Below are positions 26,191 through 35,011 of a stretch of DNA of 48,416 nt, one piece after another. A program made the position numbers and the translations under genes. This stretch comes from an uncultured Ruminococcus sp. (GTDB lineage Bacteria; Bacillota; Clostridia; Oscillospirales; Ruminococcaceae), in the NCBI GenBank assembly GCA_947624295.1, contig CANQJV010000012.1, positions 1-48,416 of the forward strand, read 5' to 3'. Within the stretch, counting starts at the first letter, position 1. The number at the start of each line of letters is the position of its first letter. The notes beneath the pieces are model-generated. The model did not search any database. It was not told the DNA's origin and worked only from the letters and a program-made list of their open reading frames with translations.

Positions 26191-27044
26191 ATACCATCCT
26201 CCATTCTTACGAGCTTTCCCGTCAGCACCGTTCTCGCATTTTCAAACTCATATGAACACGTCGAGAGAAGCACCAGACGGTCTTGCTCACTGATTTTCGT
26301 CGGCTCGTAAATCTGCGATATATCGTAAATATGGCGGATTCGGTTGGCAGTATTTTCGAATCCGCTGTAAATTTCGTCATCGCAGTCCGTCACCGCCGCT
26401 GAAAAAAAGTCAATCCTGTAAACTTCGTCCGCAGTAACCAGCCAACCGTACTTATGTGCCTGAAAATAGCCATAATCCTTGAAATTGCACACTCCCGCAA
26501 ACATACTGCCGTTGTTCATATGATGACCATACAGCACGTTAAGATTATTCATAAAACGGCTTTCACAGCGGAAATCAAGGAAAACTGACCCCGACGACAA
26601 CCAACTTCCATCGTAGGTATGATGAAGATAGAAATCATTGTCGCCACCCTGCATAACCGGATAATTTACCGAAGTATCGGGGATATACAGCCATCCGACC
26701 GTATTGGGATACGCTGTCTGCATCTCACGGACAGTTTCCCTGAGTTCGTTCTGAACATTTTCGGACGGCTCTTCCGAAACAGGAGTTTCCGGCGTAATGT
26801 CGGGAAAATCTGTGACATATTCAGGCTTGACATACTCCGTTTCAGCCTGAATATCTTCCCTTGTAACTTCCGGAACAGCGTCATCAAGTTCGGCAAGTAT
26901 AATCGGTGCAGGCATATACGGAATCAGTTCTTTTTCCTTGATTTTCTGCGAAATATCGTCCTTTGTGAGCATCACAGCTCCTCCGGCGAGGAGGGCGGCT
27001 GCAAGAACAGCCAGCCCGATTCGGATTATTTTTTTCTTTGTCAT
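26187..27044 (-). CDS. srtB: Class B sortase
   Basis: 285 residues with an N-terminal membrane anchor (about 5-25). The catalytic set is His in LYGHHMNNGSMF, Cys263 in LLSTCSYEF and Arg271 in ENARTV, which is the class B pattern (TLSTC-like). It joins surface proteins to the wall or to each other. Its neighbour is the CnaB/NlpC surface protein ending in a VPTGD sorting motif, the likely substrate. AGAAAGGAAA lies upstream. Confidence 0.92.
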   Translation of the reverse strand: MTKKKIIRIGLAVLAAALLAGGAVMLTKDDISQKIKEKELIPYMPAPIILAELDDAVPEVTREDIQAETEYVKPEYVTDFPDITPETPVSEEPSENVQNELRETVREMQTAYPNTVGWLYIPDTSVNYPVMQGGDNDFYLHHTYDGSWLSSGSVFLDFRCESRFMNNLNVLYGHHMNNGSMFAGVCNFKDYGYFQAHKYGWLVTADEVYRIDFFSAAVTDCDDEIYSGFENTANRIRHIYDISQIYEPTKISEQDRLVLLSTCSYEFENARTVLTGKLVRMEDGI

Positions 27045-27059
27045 ATGCGGTTTCCTTTC

Positions 27060-30000
27060 TCAGTTTTTGTGATTTTTTCTGCCGATTCCAAGTGAAATAA
27101 GAAGAATCATACCGCCTGCAAGCATAAGATATGCCAGCGGATTTCTGCCTGCGTCGCCCGTCGGAACACTCGGTGTTTCGGGAATTTTCGGGGTTTCAGG
27201 AGTTTTTTCGGGAACCTTTTCCGCCTTGTCAATCATCACAATCATCGGATTTCCGTCCGCCGAAATTGCCGTAGAATCGACGTTTTCAACCGTTATTGTA
27301 CCGTCAGTATAAACAGTGAATCTGATGTCAGTCGCAATCACATAACCGTCCGGAGCAGCAACTTCCTTCAGCACATACTCACCGGCGGAAAGTCCCGATA
27401 TTACGTGATTTTTGCCGTCAGAAATCCATTTTTCAACGATTTCTCCGTCACTGTTGACAAGTTCCATTTCAGCACCCTCAAGCTCGTTTCCGTAAACGTC
27501 ACGCTTGCTGATTTCGACGGTCACAGGCTTGTTTTTTGCCGTAATTTCGACGATTTCGCCGTTTTCTGAAATTGTAACAGGATATTTTTTATCGCTCAGA
27601 ATATATCCATTGGGAGCCTCGATTTCACGGATAATATACTCGCCGTAAACCACTTCCGCAAACTCAAATTTTCCCTGTTTATCGGACTTTGCGGTCACTA
27701 TTGCATTCTCCGCCGTAAATTCTGTACAATCAGTATTAAACAGCCCGAAAAGTGCGTTTTCAAGCGGTTCTTCGGATTCGCTCACCTTGATACCCTTAAC
27801 CGTTCCACGCTTGAGGAGATTTGTAAACTGTCCGCTATTCATGTATACTGTAGTCATTTCCTGACCCATATACTCAAAATTTACAAGGTACTTTTCGCCG
27901 TTAAGAACATAATGTTCATCGGTAGCGATTTCCTGAACGTAATAGCGTGAAAACGGCAGTTTTTCGGCAAATACGGCTTTCATATCCTCACCGAGTGAAA
28001 CCTCTGCAATCAGTCCATTTTCAGGAACTGATGTTCCGTCGGCAGCGACAATTTCTTCAGCGGCGTACAGTCCGAAACGTACATTTTTATAGCTGTTTTC
28101 TGCCGATATTCCGTACATTTCATCGCTTTCCATAAACTTTTCAAGGCTGATTTCAATGCCCTGATAATCGTTCACAAATGACGTATTCATTGTGTCTCTC
28201 ACAGTGACCTCCTGTCCTGCATAAGTCAGCTCAATTGCCTGTATTTCGGGGGTTCTGACGTATCCGAAAGGTGCGGAAACCTCTGTAATTTCGTATTTTC
28301 CAAGATAGAGCAAATCAGTTTCCGCATAGCCGTTTTCGTCGGTAACAAGCTCCGCCACAACGTCGCCTGCGTTGGCTCTGACAGTGCCGTCCGCTGTAAT
28401 GATGTCCTCGGCTGCAATCACCTGAAATTCGGCGTTTTCAAGCCCTTTTTCCTCAAAAATCGGAGTATATTTTTCGTCATTTTCGCTTACGGAACTGAAA
28501 ATTTCACCCGTTTTCTGCACGGAAATTCTGCCTTTTTGAGCAACGTCGGATTTCTCAACTCTGACGATATTCACAGCATTTTCTTCCTCAGAATTTGCTG
28601 AAGTCACGCTGAATGAAACGGGAGTTTTGTCCAGAATATAGCCAAAAGGAGCCTGAACTTCAACAAGCGTATAATCGCCGTAAGGAAGCGTTTCGGGAGT
28701 TATCAGGAAGCCTTCAAAGTTGGTGTAGAACGTGTCAACGCCCATATTCACGAGGTTATTTTCAGCGTCATAAATCTGGAATCCGGCACCCTCGTAAGCA
28801 ATAATTTTTCCCGATTCTGCGTCGATTTTCGTGATGTGGATATACGATTTGAACGGAGCGTCGTTGAGGATATATTCGTAAGTTTTTTCGTGTTCAGAAA
28901 TGAAAACATCGAAATCGGGAACAAATTCCGCATCGTTGACTGTCTTTGTCTGACGGACAGTATACACGCCGTAGGGCATAAATTTTGACTCCGCAAAACC
29001 ATTTTCGTCGGTAATAAGATAGTCTTTTTCGGAATCCTTGGCATTTTCATAACTGCCTGCGGACTTGAGGAAAATCTCAAATTCAGCACCTGTTTCAAGA
29101 TTTTCAACGACATTTTCGTCATCGTCAGAGTGCTTTATTATCGAAATACAGCCTTTTTTCACGTCCTCTGTGACATCAAGCGAAACAGGATTCATCTCGA
29201 TTACATAATTCTCAGGCTCTGTACCGAGAGTATAAATTTCGTCATTAAGAAGATAACCTTCGGACGGTGAAAGCTCCTGAAGCGTGTAATTTCCGCACAC
29301 AAACTCATCAGTTATGAAGCGACCGTTTTCGTCAGTCGTGTAAGTTGCAACACGCTCGCCGTTATTATACAGTCCGTAAACCGCACCTGCAAGCGTCGCA
29401 TTTCCCTGTGAACCGCCGTTTTCGGAGTCTTTCTTGACAACCTCGGCAGTGAATTTTTTCAGCCTGTTCTCAAAAATAATTTCAACAGTTTCGTCCGCTG
29501 CAAGCGTTGTTGACTGTTCTGCCGGAACAACGTATCTGACAGGCACATCGTTCTCGCTGATGGTGTACACAATAGGCTCGTTGCTGCCGTCAAACACAGG
29601 AATATCGGCAAGAATAGCCGTTCCGCCCGCATCTGTAATGAGTGTGTAAGTCTGACCGCCACCCGAAATTGTGAAAGTTCTGTCGCCGTTCTGACCGTCC
29701 TCGGACTGCTTGTTTATGCGGATACTACCCTTTTTCAGCACGTTTTCAAAGTCCACAGCAACCGTCAAATCGGCATTTCCGCCCGTCAGAATCACGTCCT
29801 GAGCCTTCGGAGTTTCGTATCTCGTATCGGGATTTATTTCCGAAATATTGTACGAAATCGCACTTTTACTTCCGAAATCATAAACGTGAAGACCGTCAAT
29901 TTCGGCAATTCCATCGGCATTGGTAAACGCATTTTTGCTGTATTCCACGCCGTTTTCCGTCCACGAAACCACAAACTCACGGTCTGAAACCACGCCGTCC

Positions 30001-31106
30001 TCTGCGGTCTTGTTGATTTTAATTATACCGCTTGTAATATTTTCGCCGACGTTGACGTTGGAATCAGCTTTCAGAGCCACAACGTCCGTTGACAAATCAT
30101 AACCCGTCGGAGCGGAAATTTCCCTGACGTAATACTGCTTGTCGGGCAGCGTAATCGAGCCTGTTCCGTCGTCGCCGATTTTGATTTCACCGACTTTCTG
30201 AGTGCAGTCGGAATCAGTATACACTCCGTATATTGCCTGAGTGCCGTCAATCGGACTTGTACCGCTGATTTTCACCGAATTATCGCTGTTTAAGACCTTT
30301 GTAATCGTAAATTCCGCCTCTGTTTTGGTGATTCTGAACGCCGACATATTCATTGCGGTCGCTTTTTTACCGTCAGTATTATTATTGATTACAACGCCCT
30401 GCGAGCCGTTGGACTCGATTCGCCAGTGAGTACCGCCGTCACCGTTTCCGTCACCGACGGTTGATGAGTTGATATATAACTCGTTTACGCCGATATTTCG
30501 CAGATAATCGACAACTTCGTCCCTGTTTTCAAATTCGCCCATATATATCCACGAGTGGTCCTCGCCGCTGAGATTATCGGCGATAACCACCGAGCCGGGC
30601 GTGATTGTCGAGCCGTCGGGACACTCCCAATATGGCTTATCTTCGGTCTTTACGCCGTTTTTCTCAACGTCGATTTTTGAAGTCACACCGCCGTATGAAA
30701 TCGTACAGTTATCGTTCACGGACAGCCAGTGCATCGTGTCCACGGGAACGGGATTATTCCACGAAAAACCGTCGGTTTCATAGCCAAGCTGCGTCATCGT
30801 GTAGTAAATCAGACCGGAACAGTCAAGCCCCTGCTGCCTGATGTACTCCTCGGTCAGCGGACTGTAGCCGCCCTGATAGTAAACGCCCGTATATCCCTTA
30901 AAACCGAAGCCGTAGGGCGCTCCGAGCAGCGTCGCCGCCGTTGCGATGACCTCATCGGCAGACGGAAAAACCTCATTTTCTGCAACAGAGACGTTCTCTG
31001 CTTTTGCCGATATACCGCTGTTTACGGTTGTTCCGAGCATTGAAAAGGCACAGAGTCCAGACATAAACCCTGCGCCGATTTTCTTCATAATTTTATTTTT
31101 TAACAT
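27060..31106 (-). CDS. Giant surface protein: NlpC/P60 domain plus about ten CnaB/SpaA repeats, sortase-anchored
   Basis: 1348 residues. Signal peptide about 1-36. NlpC/P60-like domain about 45-240 with C96 (LDCSGLIYY), H184 (EDHSWIYMG) and H227 (GTHWRIE). From about 265 there are roughly ten CnaB/SpaA modules, each starting with a K-x-D/E-type strand and ending E-x-x-AP-x-GY (for example VREISAPTGYDL, VEVQAPFGYIL, REIEAPNGYIL). It ends with a Pro-rich linker, the sorting motif SVPTGD, a hydrophobic helix and basic RKNHKN. CnaB modules form Lys-Asn isopeptide bonds, giving a stiff stalk that presents the wall hydrolase head. Its place next to srtB within the transfer operon suggests a mating-contact or wall-remodelling role. 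VPTGD departs from LPXTG. Confidence 0.9.
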   Translation of the reverse strand: MLKNKIMKKIGAGFMSGLCAFSMLGTTVNSGISAKAENVSVAENEVFPSADEVIATAATLLGAPYGFGFKGYTGVYYQGGYSPLTEEYIRQQGLDCSGLIYYTMTQLGYETDGFSWNNPVPVDTMHWLSVNDNCTISYGGVTSKIDVEKNGVKTEDKPYWECPDGSTITPGSVVIADNLSGEDHSWIYMGEFENRDEVVDYLRNIGVNELYINSSTVGDGNGDGGTHWRIESNGSQGVVINNNTDGKKATAMNMSAFRITKTEAEFTITKVLNSDNSVKISGTSPIDGTQAIYGVYTDSDCTQKVGEIKIGDDGTGSITLPDKQYYVREISAPTGYDLSTDVVALKADSNVNVGENITSGIIKINKTAEDGVVSDREFVVSWTENGVEYSKNAFTNADGIAEIDGLHVYDFGSKSAISYNISEINPDTRYETPKAQDVILTGGNADLTVAVDFENVLKKGSIRINKQSEDGQNGDRTFTISGGGQTYTLITDAGGTAILADIPVFDGSNEPIVYTISENDVPVRYVVPAEQSTTLAADETVEIIFENRLKKFTAEVVKKDSENGGSQGNATLAGAVYGLYNNGERVATYTTDENGRFITDEFVCGNYTLQELSPSEGYLLNDEIYTLGTEPENYVIEMNPVSLDVTEDVKKGCISIIKHSDDDENVVENLETGAEFEIFLKSAGSYENAKDSEKDYLITDENGFAESKFMPYGVYTVRQTKTVNDAEFVPDFDVFISEHEKTYEYILNDAPFKSYIHITKIDAESGKIIAYEGAGFQIYDAENNLVNMGVDTFYTNFEGFLITPETLPYGDYTLVEVQAPFGYILDKTPVSFSVTSANSEEENAVNIVRVEKSDVAQKGRISVQKTGEIFSSVSENDEKYTPIFEEKGLENAEFQVIAAEDIITADGTVRANAGDVVAELVTDENGYAETDLLYLGKYEITEVSAPFGYVRTPEIQAIELTYAGQEVTVRDTMNTSFVNDYQGIEISLEKFMESDEMYGISAENSYKNVRFGLYAAEEIVAADGTSVPENGLIAEVSLGEDMKAVFAEKLPFSRYYVQEIATDEHYVLNGEKYLVNFEYMGQEMTTVYMNSGQFTNLLKRGTVKGIKVSESEEPLENALFGLFNTDCTEFTAENAIVTAKSDKQGKFEFAEVVYGEYIIREIEAPNGYILSDKKYPVTISENGEIVEITAKNKPVTVEISKRDVYGNELEGAEMELVNSDGEIVEKWISDGKNHVISGLSAGEYVLKEVAAPDGYVIATDIRFTVYTDGTITVENVDSTAISADGNPMIVMIDKAEKVPEKTPETPKIPETPSVPTGDAGRNPLAYLMLAGGMILLISLGIGRKNHKN

Positions 31107-31129
31107 AACTTTCTCCTTCTGAAATTATT

Positions 31130-31537
31130 TTACATTGACATTCCAAGTTCTTCGTCCAAGTCCTCGTCGTCAAAAATGCCGATTTCACGCAGAATACCGC
31201 ACAAATCTTCCGGCAAAAAACACATCTGAAATTCAAATTTTTCCGAGTACTTTTCAATCTGCTCGTCGGTCAGCGAAACACTGATTTCCTCGCCGTACTC
31301 GTCAAACGCATTACCGACCACGAAAAACGTTCCATGCACCAATACATCGCCTACAAAACGGTTCGGACGTGAGCCGTTCAGAAGGAATTCCTCGTTACAG
31401 AACGCAATAGCGTCATTTTTCGGCTCAAAACGTATCGGCTCAATCAGACCTCCAACAACCTCCTGCATTTCGTGGAAATCGTCCGAAATTTCCCTTGTAT
31501 ACGGCTTTTTTTCGGGTTCAACCACAAGAATTTTCAT
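31130..31537 (-). CDS. DUF3846-like protein with acidic Met-rich C-terminal tail
   Basis: 135 residues. KILVVEPEKKPYTREI at the start, EMQEVVGGLIEPIRF, then NRFV-x-G-D-V-LVHGTFFVVG: the pattern of DUF3846 proteins common in phages and ICEs of Clostridia. The C terminus is DDEDLDEELGMSM. ATG at 31537 has AAGGAGG 8 nt upstream; an earlier in-frame codon overlaps it. It is 24 bp before the giant surface-protein gene. Confidence 0.75.
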   Translation of the reverse strand: MKILVVEPEKKPYTREISDDFHEMQEVVGGLIEPIRFEPKNDAIAFCNEEFLLNGSRPNRFVGDVLVHGTFFVVGNAFDEYGEEISVSLTDEQIEKYSEKFEFQMCFLPEDLCGILREIGIFDDEDLDEELGMSM

Positions 31538-31572
31538 GCCTTTCACCTCCTTGAATCCACGATATATCGCAA

Positions 31573-31845
31573 TTAATCCGCAAATTCCTCCCCGCAGTAA
31601 TCGTTCAGCGGACAGTCTCCGCAGTCCTCGTGCTGATTACAGCAGTTCATGATTTCTTCGTCGGAAATTCCGCAGTCTTTCGGCATTTTTGGCTTTTCCG
31701 ACGGCATCACAGCGACCTCAAATCTGCCCGACTGTACCTCAATGGCAAGCTCAACCTCCGCACCGTCCTCAAGGAAAACTCCCGGAACTTCGATGCAGCC
31801 GTCGTCGTTGACAAAGCCCCTTGTGTAAACTGTATTTTTCTTCAT
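31573..31845 (-). CDS. Small protein with C-terminal Cys cluster
   Basis: 90 residues. The N-terminal ~55 form a predicted beta-rich domain (FVNDDGCIEVPGVFLEDGAEVELAI has antitoxin-like strand character). The C-terminal part has six Cys in CCNQHEDCGDCPLNDYC, fit for binding a metal. No family named with confidence. AGGAGG precedes the ATG at 31845, which starts 1 nt after the methyltransferase stop. It lacks the Met-rich tail. Confidence 0.65.
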   Translation of the reverse strand: MKKNTVYTRGFVNDDGCIEVPGVFLEDGAEVELAIEVQSGRFEVAVMPSEKPKMPKDCGISDEEIMNCCNQHEDCGDCPLNDYCGEEFAD

Positions 31846-31846
31846 A

Positions 31847-32680
31847 TTATACCTCCTGTATATTATCATCTAAAAACGAAAGCTGTCTGTTCATCTGCGA
31901 ACGCTCCGAAGTGTCGTAATTCGATATGAAAAGTTCGGCATACTGACAGCCGCCCTCGTACCGCTGTGCAAGATTGTTCAGCCTGCTGATTTCCTCGATG
32001 TAGATATTTGGTTTATCCCATATTTCCCGAATTTCAGGGCAATCGTTATAGGATACCAGAAATTTTCCCGAACAGTTCAGCAGTGAATCACGCAGTCTGA
32101 TGTGGTCTTTTTCAGTAAATCCAACGTCCTTGTAATAATTTTCAGTCGCAAAATACGGCGGATCGCAATAAAAAAAGCTCACCGGACGGTCATACTGCCT
32201 GATGAGCTTTTCAAAATCTTTATTCTCAATTATTACTCTCTGTAAACGTCTTGCAGCCATATCAATCTGCGGAAAATCGCTCCACATCGAGTGCGGCTGA
32301 CTCGCAAAGCTGTCAAGTCCGCTTGCGTAGCTGTACCGTATCAGCTGATAGAACTTTGCGGCACGGTCAATATCCCGAAATTTCGGGAAAAGACGGCGTT
32401 TGTGCAGACTTGAAATCCAGTCGAAATCCTCACGGGAATTAAGCACATACTGCAGTTTTTTCTTCAGTTTTCCGGGCTTATCACGCACGCAGCGGTACAG
32501 GTTTGTGAGATTGCTATTGAAATCGTTGAACACCTCGAAATCTCCGGGCGGTTTGTGGAACAACACCCATCCCGCACCGCCGAAAACCTCGATATATCGC
32601 TCATAATAGGGCGGCAGACGTGCAAGAACTGCGTCCCTTAAGGACTTCTTGCCGCCTACCCAAGACATAAAACTGTTCAT
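31847..32680 (-). CDS. Dam-type (D12 class) adenine-N6 DNA methyltransferase, orphan
   Basis: 277 residues. Motif I region SWVGGKKSLRDAVL, FGGAGWVLF, and catalytic DPPY in YCDPPYFATENYY. This is the D12/Dam family. No cognate endonuclease is adjacent, so it is an orphan enzyme that could protect the element from restriction or mark its DNA. The start at 32680 has AAAGGAG 5 nt upstream; the earlier in-frame codon at 32704 lacks a site. Confidence 0.88.
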   Translation of the reverse strand: MNSFMSWVGGKKSLRDAVLARLPPYYERYIEVFGGAGWVLFHKPPGDFEVFNDFNSNLTNLYRCVRDKPGKLKKKLQYVLNSREDFDWISSLHKRRLFPKFRDIDRAAKFYQLIRYSYASGLDSFASQPHSMWSDFPQIDMAARRLQRVIIENKDFEKLIRQYDRPVSFFYCDPPYFATENYYKDVGFTEKDHIRLRDSLLNCSGKFLVSYNDCPEIREIWDKPNIYIEEISRLNNLAQRYEGGCQYAELFISNYDTSERSQMNRQLSFLDDNIQEV

Positions 32681-32732
32681 TTTTCTCCTTTCCGCCGGCA
32701 ACAAAAAAGTGTTTCATTTAACAAATGCGTCA

Positions 32733-32981
32733 TCACGACATCTCCATTCCAAAATCCTCGGATTCATCATACATTTCCGCTTCCGAACAAGGCTCGACGT
32801 ACTCCATAATGATTCCGAGAGCCTCATCGTAACTACCCGACGAAGTCACTCTCTCTATCATTTCCTTGGATTCTTCCGCCATATCGCTGTGTTTCAGCGT
32901 TCTTGAAGCTATCCCCATAATGTTGAAAATGTTGCCGTCAGCACCGATTATCGGGCATTTCGGACGTTTGTTTTCCTGCAT
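32733..32981 (-). CDS. Small protein with acidic Met-rich C-terminal tail
   Basis: 82 residues: a short N-terminal beta region (PIIGADGNIFNIMGIA), an amphipathic helix (MAEESKEMIERVTSSG), a second helix, and the end MYDESEDFGMEMS. The N-terminal pattern is common among small proteins of ICEs in this group, but I cannot name a family. It starts 1 nt after the stop of the upstream gene with GGAGGTGA 6 nt before the ATG. Confidence 0.65.
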   Translation of the reverse strand: MQENKRPKCPIIGADGNIFNIMGIASRTLKHSDMAEESKEMIERVTSSGSYDEALGIIMEYVEPCSEAEMYDESEDFGMEMS

Positions 32982-32982
32982 T

Positions 32983-33858
32983 TCAAGTCACCTCCATTCC
33001 CATAATTTCGGACTGTTCTTCATCGTTTGTAAAAAAATCCTCCATAAGCGTTACTTCACCTGTGAAATTCGGAGCATTTCCACTATTCAGCGATATACAG
33101 CCATTTTCGCCGAGGTCTATCGGCTCTTTTACGATTACCGAGCCTGCGTGATTCACGGTAACGTTTTTTTCAATCGTACAAAAATTGCCGTCATCGCCAT
33201 GTCTGATATGATAGCAGTGCAGACCTTTCGGAATGTCGGAGTCGGTCATTCTGTCGTTTGTGAACAGTGCAGTTTTTCCCTCTATTTCGATGATTTCAAA
33301 TTCCTCATCGGGAAAACTCACATAATCCGTGCCGCTTGCATTCAGATACAGGTACCATTCCGCAGGGTCGCTGTCCATCACACGAGCGGCGAATTCAATC
33401 CGCTCCCTGCTGCTTTCAGGGAAGTATTCCTCTGTCCTTTCGCCGCCAAAATAGACGTATTTTCCGCAGTTCATGCCGATATCCTCGTCCGCCCACTCAT
33501 GCTCAAATTTTATGTCGGGATAAATTTCTGACAGCCTTTGCAGTATCGGATGTGGAGCTGACCATGCTGTAAGAAATGCCAGTTTTCCGTCCTTAAATCC
33601 TGTATCCGAGGTATATCCGTAAGAATTCCACTTCGTACCCCACATCGCAACTGCCCAGTCACACTGATTATTTTCGTAGCAGACTACATTTTTTGTCCTT
33701 TTGGCAGTAAATCCATAATTTTCTTTGGACATAGGAATTATTTTATTGAAATCGACCGAACCTATGCCATATTCATTGTTCTGAATCTCTTTCAACATCG
33801 TCTGTATACGGCTCTCATCGCCCGAAAAACCGACGATATTCGTAATATGATTTGGCAT
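32983..33858 (-). CDS. Api92-like / LPD28-type polyvalent protein with acidic Met-rich tail
   Basis: 291 residues. The N-terminal ~165 start MPNHITNIVGF and contain WGTKWNSYGY, typical of the ferredoxin-like Api92-type domain of phages and conjugative elements. A C-terminal domain (FTNDRMTDSDIPKGLHCYHI...VTVNHAGSVIVKEPIDL) matches the LPD28 pattern as I recall it (Large Polyvalent protein-associated Domain). Polyvalent proteins of phages and conjugative elements have been proposed to act in the recipient cell. The end is NDEEQSEIMGMEVT. Its start overlaps the stop of the upstream gene by one base (TGATG). Confidence 0.8.
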   Translation of the reverse strand: MPNHITNIVGFSGDESRIQTMLKEIQNNEYGIGSVDFNKIIPMSKENYGFTAKRTKNVVCYENNQCDWAVAMWGTKWNSYGYTSDTGFKDGKLAFLTAWSAPHPILQRLSEIYPDIKFEHEWADEDIGMNCGKYVYFGGERTEEYFPESSRERIEFAARVMDSDPAEWYLYLNASGTDYVSFPDEEFEIIEIEGKTALFTNDRMTDSDIPKGLHCYHIRHGDDGNFCTIEKNVTVNHAGSVIVKEPIDLGENGCISLNSGNAPNFTGEVTLMEDFFTNDEEQSEIMGMEVT

Positions 33859-34226
33859 CAGCTCATCTCCATTCCCAAATTTTCATCTTCGTATTGTTCC
33901 GAAACAAAGCCTCCGAGATTATTCTCAACATAGTCGGTCAACCACGTGCTGCCAAAAGTTTCCCTTGTTTCAAGTCGCCACATCGCAAGCTTACCAACAT
34001 CAGGCTGAACATCATCAAAAGGGAAAAGCAGACAGGTCAGCCCCTCATTTTTAAAGGTGTACGCTTTTTCAAATCGTTTTCCATTCTGTAATATTCCGCT
34101 TTCTGTCAGCATATCATTTATGCCATCCAGCCACTCCTGTAAATCTCCGCCACAGCCCTGAATTACAAGCCCCTCACTGCCGTCCATTCGGCGAAGCTGT
34201 TCCGTGTTAATCGAAGTTATACTCAT
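33858..34226 (-). CDS. Small ICE protein with acidic Met-rich C-terminal tail
   Basis: 122 residues. Gly-rich start of the domain (LVIQGCGGDLQEWLDGINDMLTE), then LFPFDDVQPDVGKLAMWRLETRETFG and STWLTDYVENNLGGF: a compact domain I associate with mobile-element proteins of Clostridia but cannot name. The end is EQYEDENLGMEMS. The tail's stop codon overlaps the next start (TGATG), so the pair is coupled. Confidence 0.68.
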   Translation of the reverse strand: MSITSINTEQLRRMDGSEGLVIQGCGGDLQEWLDGINDMLTESGILQNGKRFEKAYTFKNEGLTCLLFPFDDVQPDVGKLAMWRLETRETFGSTWLTDYVENNLGGFVSEQYEDENLGMEMS

Positions 34227-34255
34227 TGTTTCATCTCCATTTCTGCAATAAAAAT

Positions 34256-35011
34256 TTACTCATTGTAATATTTTCTCAGCAGCCCGATAATAAATCGCTG
34301 ACCTTTTCCCGTTACAAACGTCTGCTGATAGGTTTTTGAAAAGGAATCTGTTTCAAAAACGGACTCTTTCACCGCAAAATAGCCACGGTCGATGAATTTC
34401 TGATACGGCAGATTATCCGACATCAGAATCCCGTTTTTTCGCAGCCAACTGAACAATCTGTTTCTGCCAATTGGGATATTTTCCTCGACAGCAAGTTTTG
34501 CCATTGCGTTCATATCGATGAGATTTTCAGTTCCCGCAACCTGATTTGCGAACTCAACAAGCGGCTGGTCGTGGCGGATACGCTCGTTGAGCTGATTTAT
34601 CGCCATCATTTGCAGACGGAAAAGACCTTTATATGGTTCTTCCAAAAATGGAAGATAGTTTTCGATGAACATATCTTCGTCGGCGACGTAACCGCCGGTA
34701 TGATTAATCTGAGGAAGTATTTTATCAAAAACCCACGACTCAAATTCCGCAGCTTTCGGCAGCTTGCTGTGTGCAACAAGTCTGTAGACATCTCCTTCCG
34801 AAATAAAGGAAAGTGCCTGAACACCGCCATTTGTAAGGATATCGTGTTTCACGATACCCTTACAATGCCTGATAAGAGCGTCTGACACATTTCTGTATCC
34901 AAGAGCCTTTGCAATGTCAGAGCCACAAAATACAACCCTTCCATTTTTCTCTTTCAAAGTCCTGACCGAGCCAAACTCCTTGTTTTCAAAAATTTTGATT
35001 TTATTTTCCAT
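34256..35011 (-). CDS. Bro-N/antirepressor-type phage-like regulator
   Basis: 251 residues. The N-terminal Bro-N domain (FGSVRTLKEKNGRVVFCGSDIAKALGYRN, HDILTNGGVQALSFISEGDVYRLV...FESWVFDKILPQI) is followed by a C-terminal KilAC-like DNA-binding domain (MNAMAKLAVEENIPIGRNRLFSWLRKNG). Such proteins act as antirepressors of lysogenic-type repressors. ATG at 35011 has GAGGAG upstream; it overlaps the end of the C5 methyltransferase gene. No Met-rich tail. Confidence 0.85.
   Translation of the reverse strand: MENKIKIFENKEFGSVRTLKEKNGRVVFCGSDIAKALGYRNVSDALIRHCKGIVKHDILTNGGVQALSFISEGDVYRLVAHSKLPKAAEFESWVFDKILPQINHTGGYVADEDMFIENYLPFLEEPYKGLFRLQMMAINQLNERIRHDQPLVEFANQVAGTENLIDMNAMAKLAVEENIPIGRNRLFSWLRKNGILMSDNLPYQKFIDRGYFAVKESVFETDSFSKTYQQTFVTGKGQRFIIGLLRKYYNE

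Noticed and set aside
27060..31106. Plus-strand and shifted frames inside the giant surface-protein gene
   Set aside because: They are shadow frames caused by repeated, low-stop coding sequence on the minus strand.
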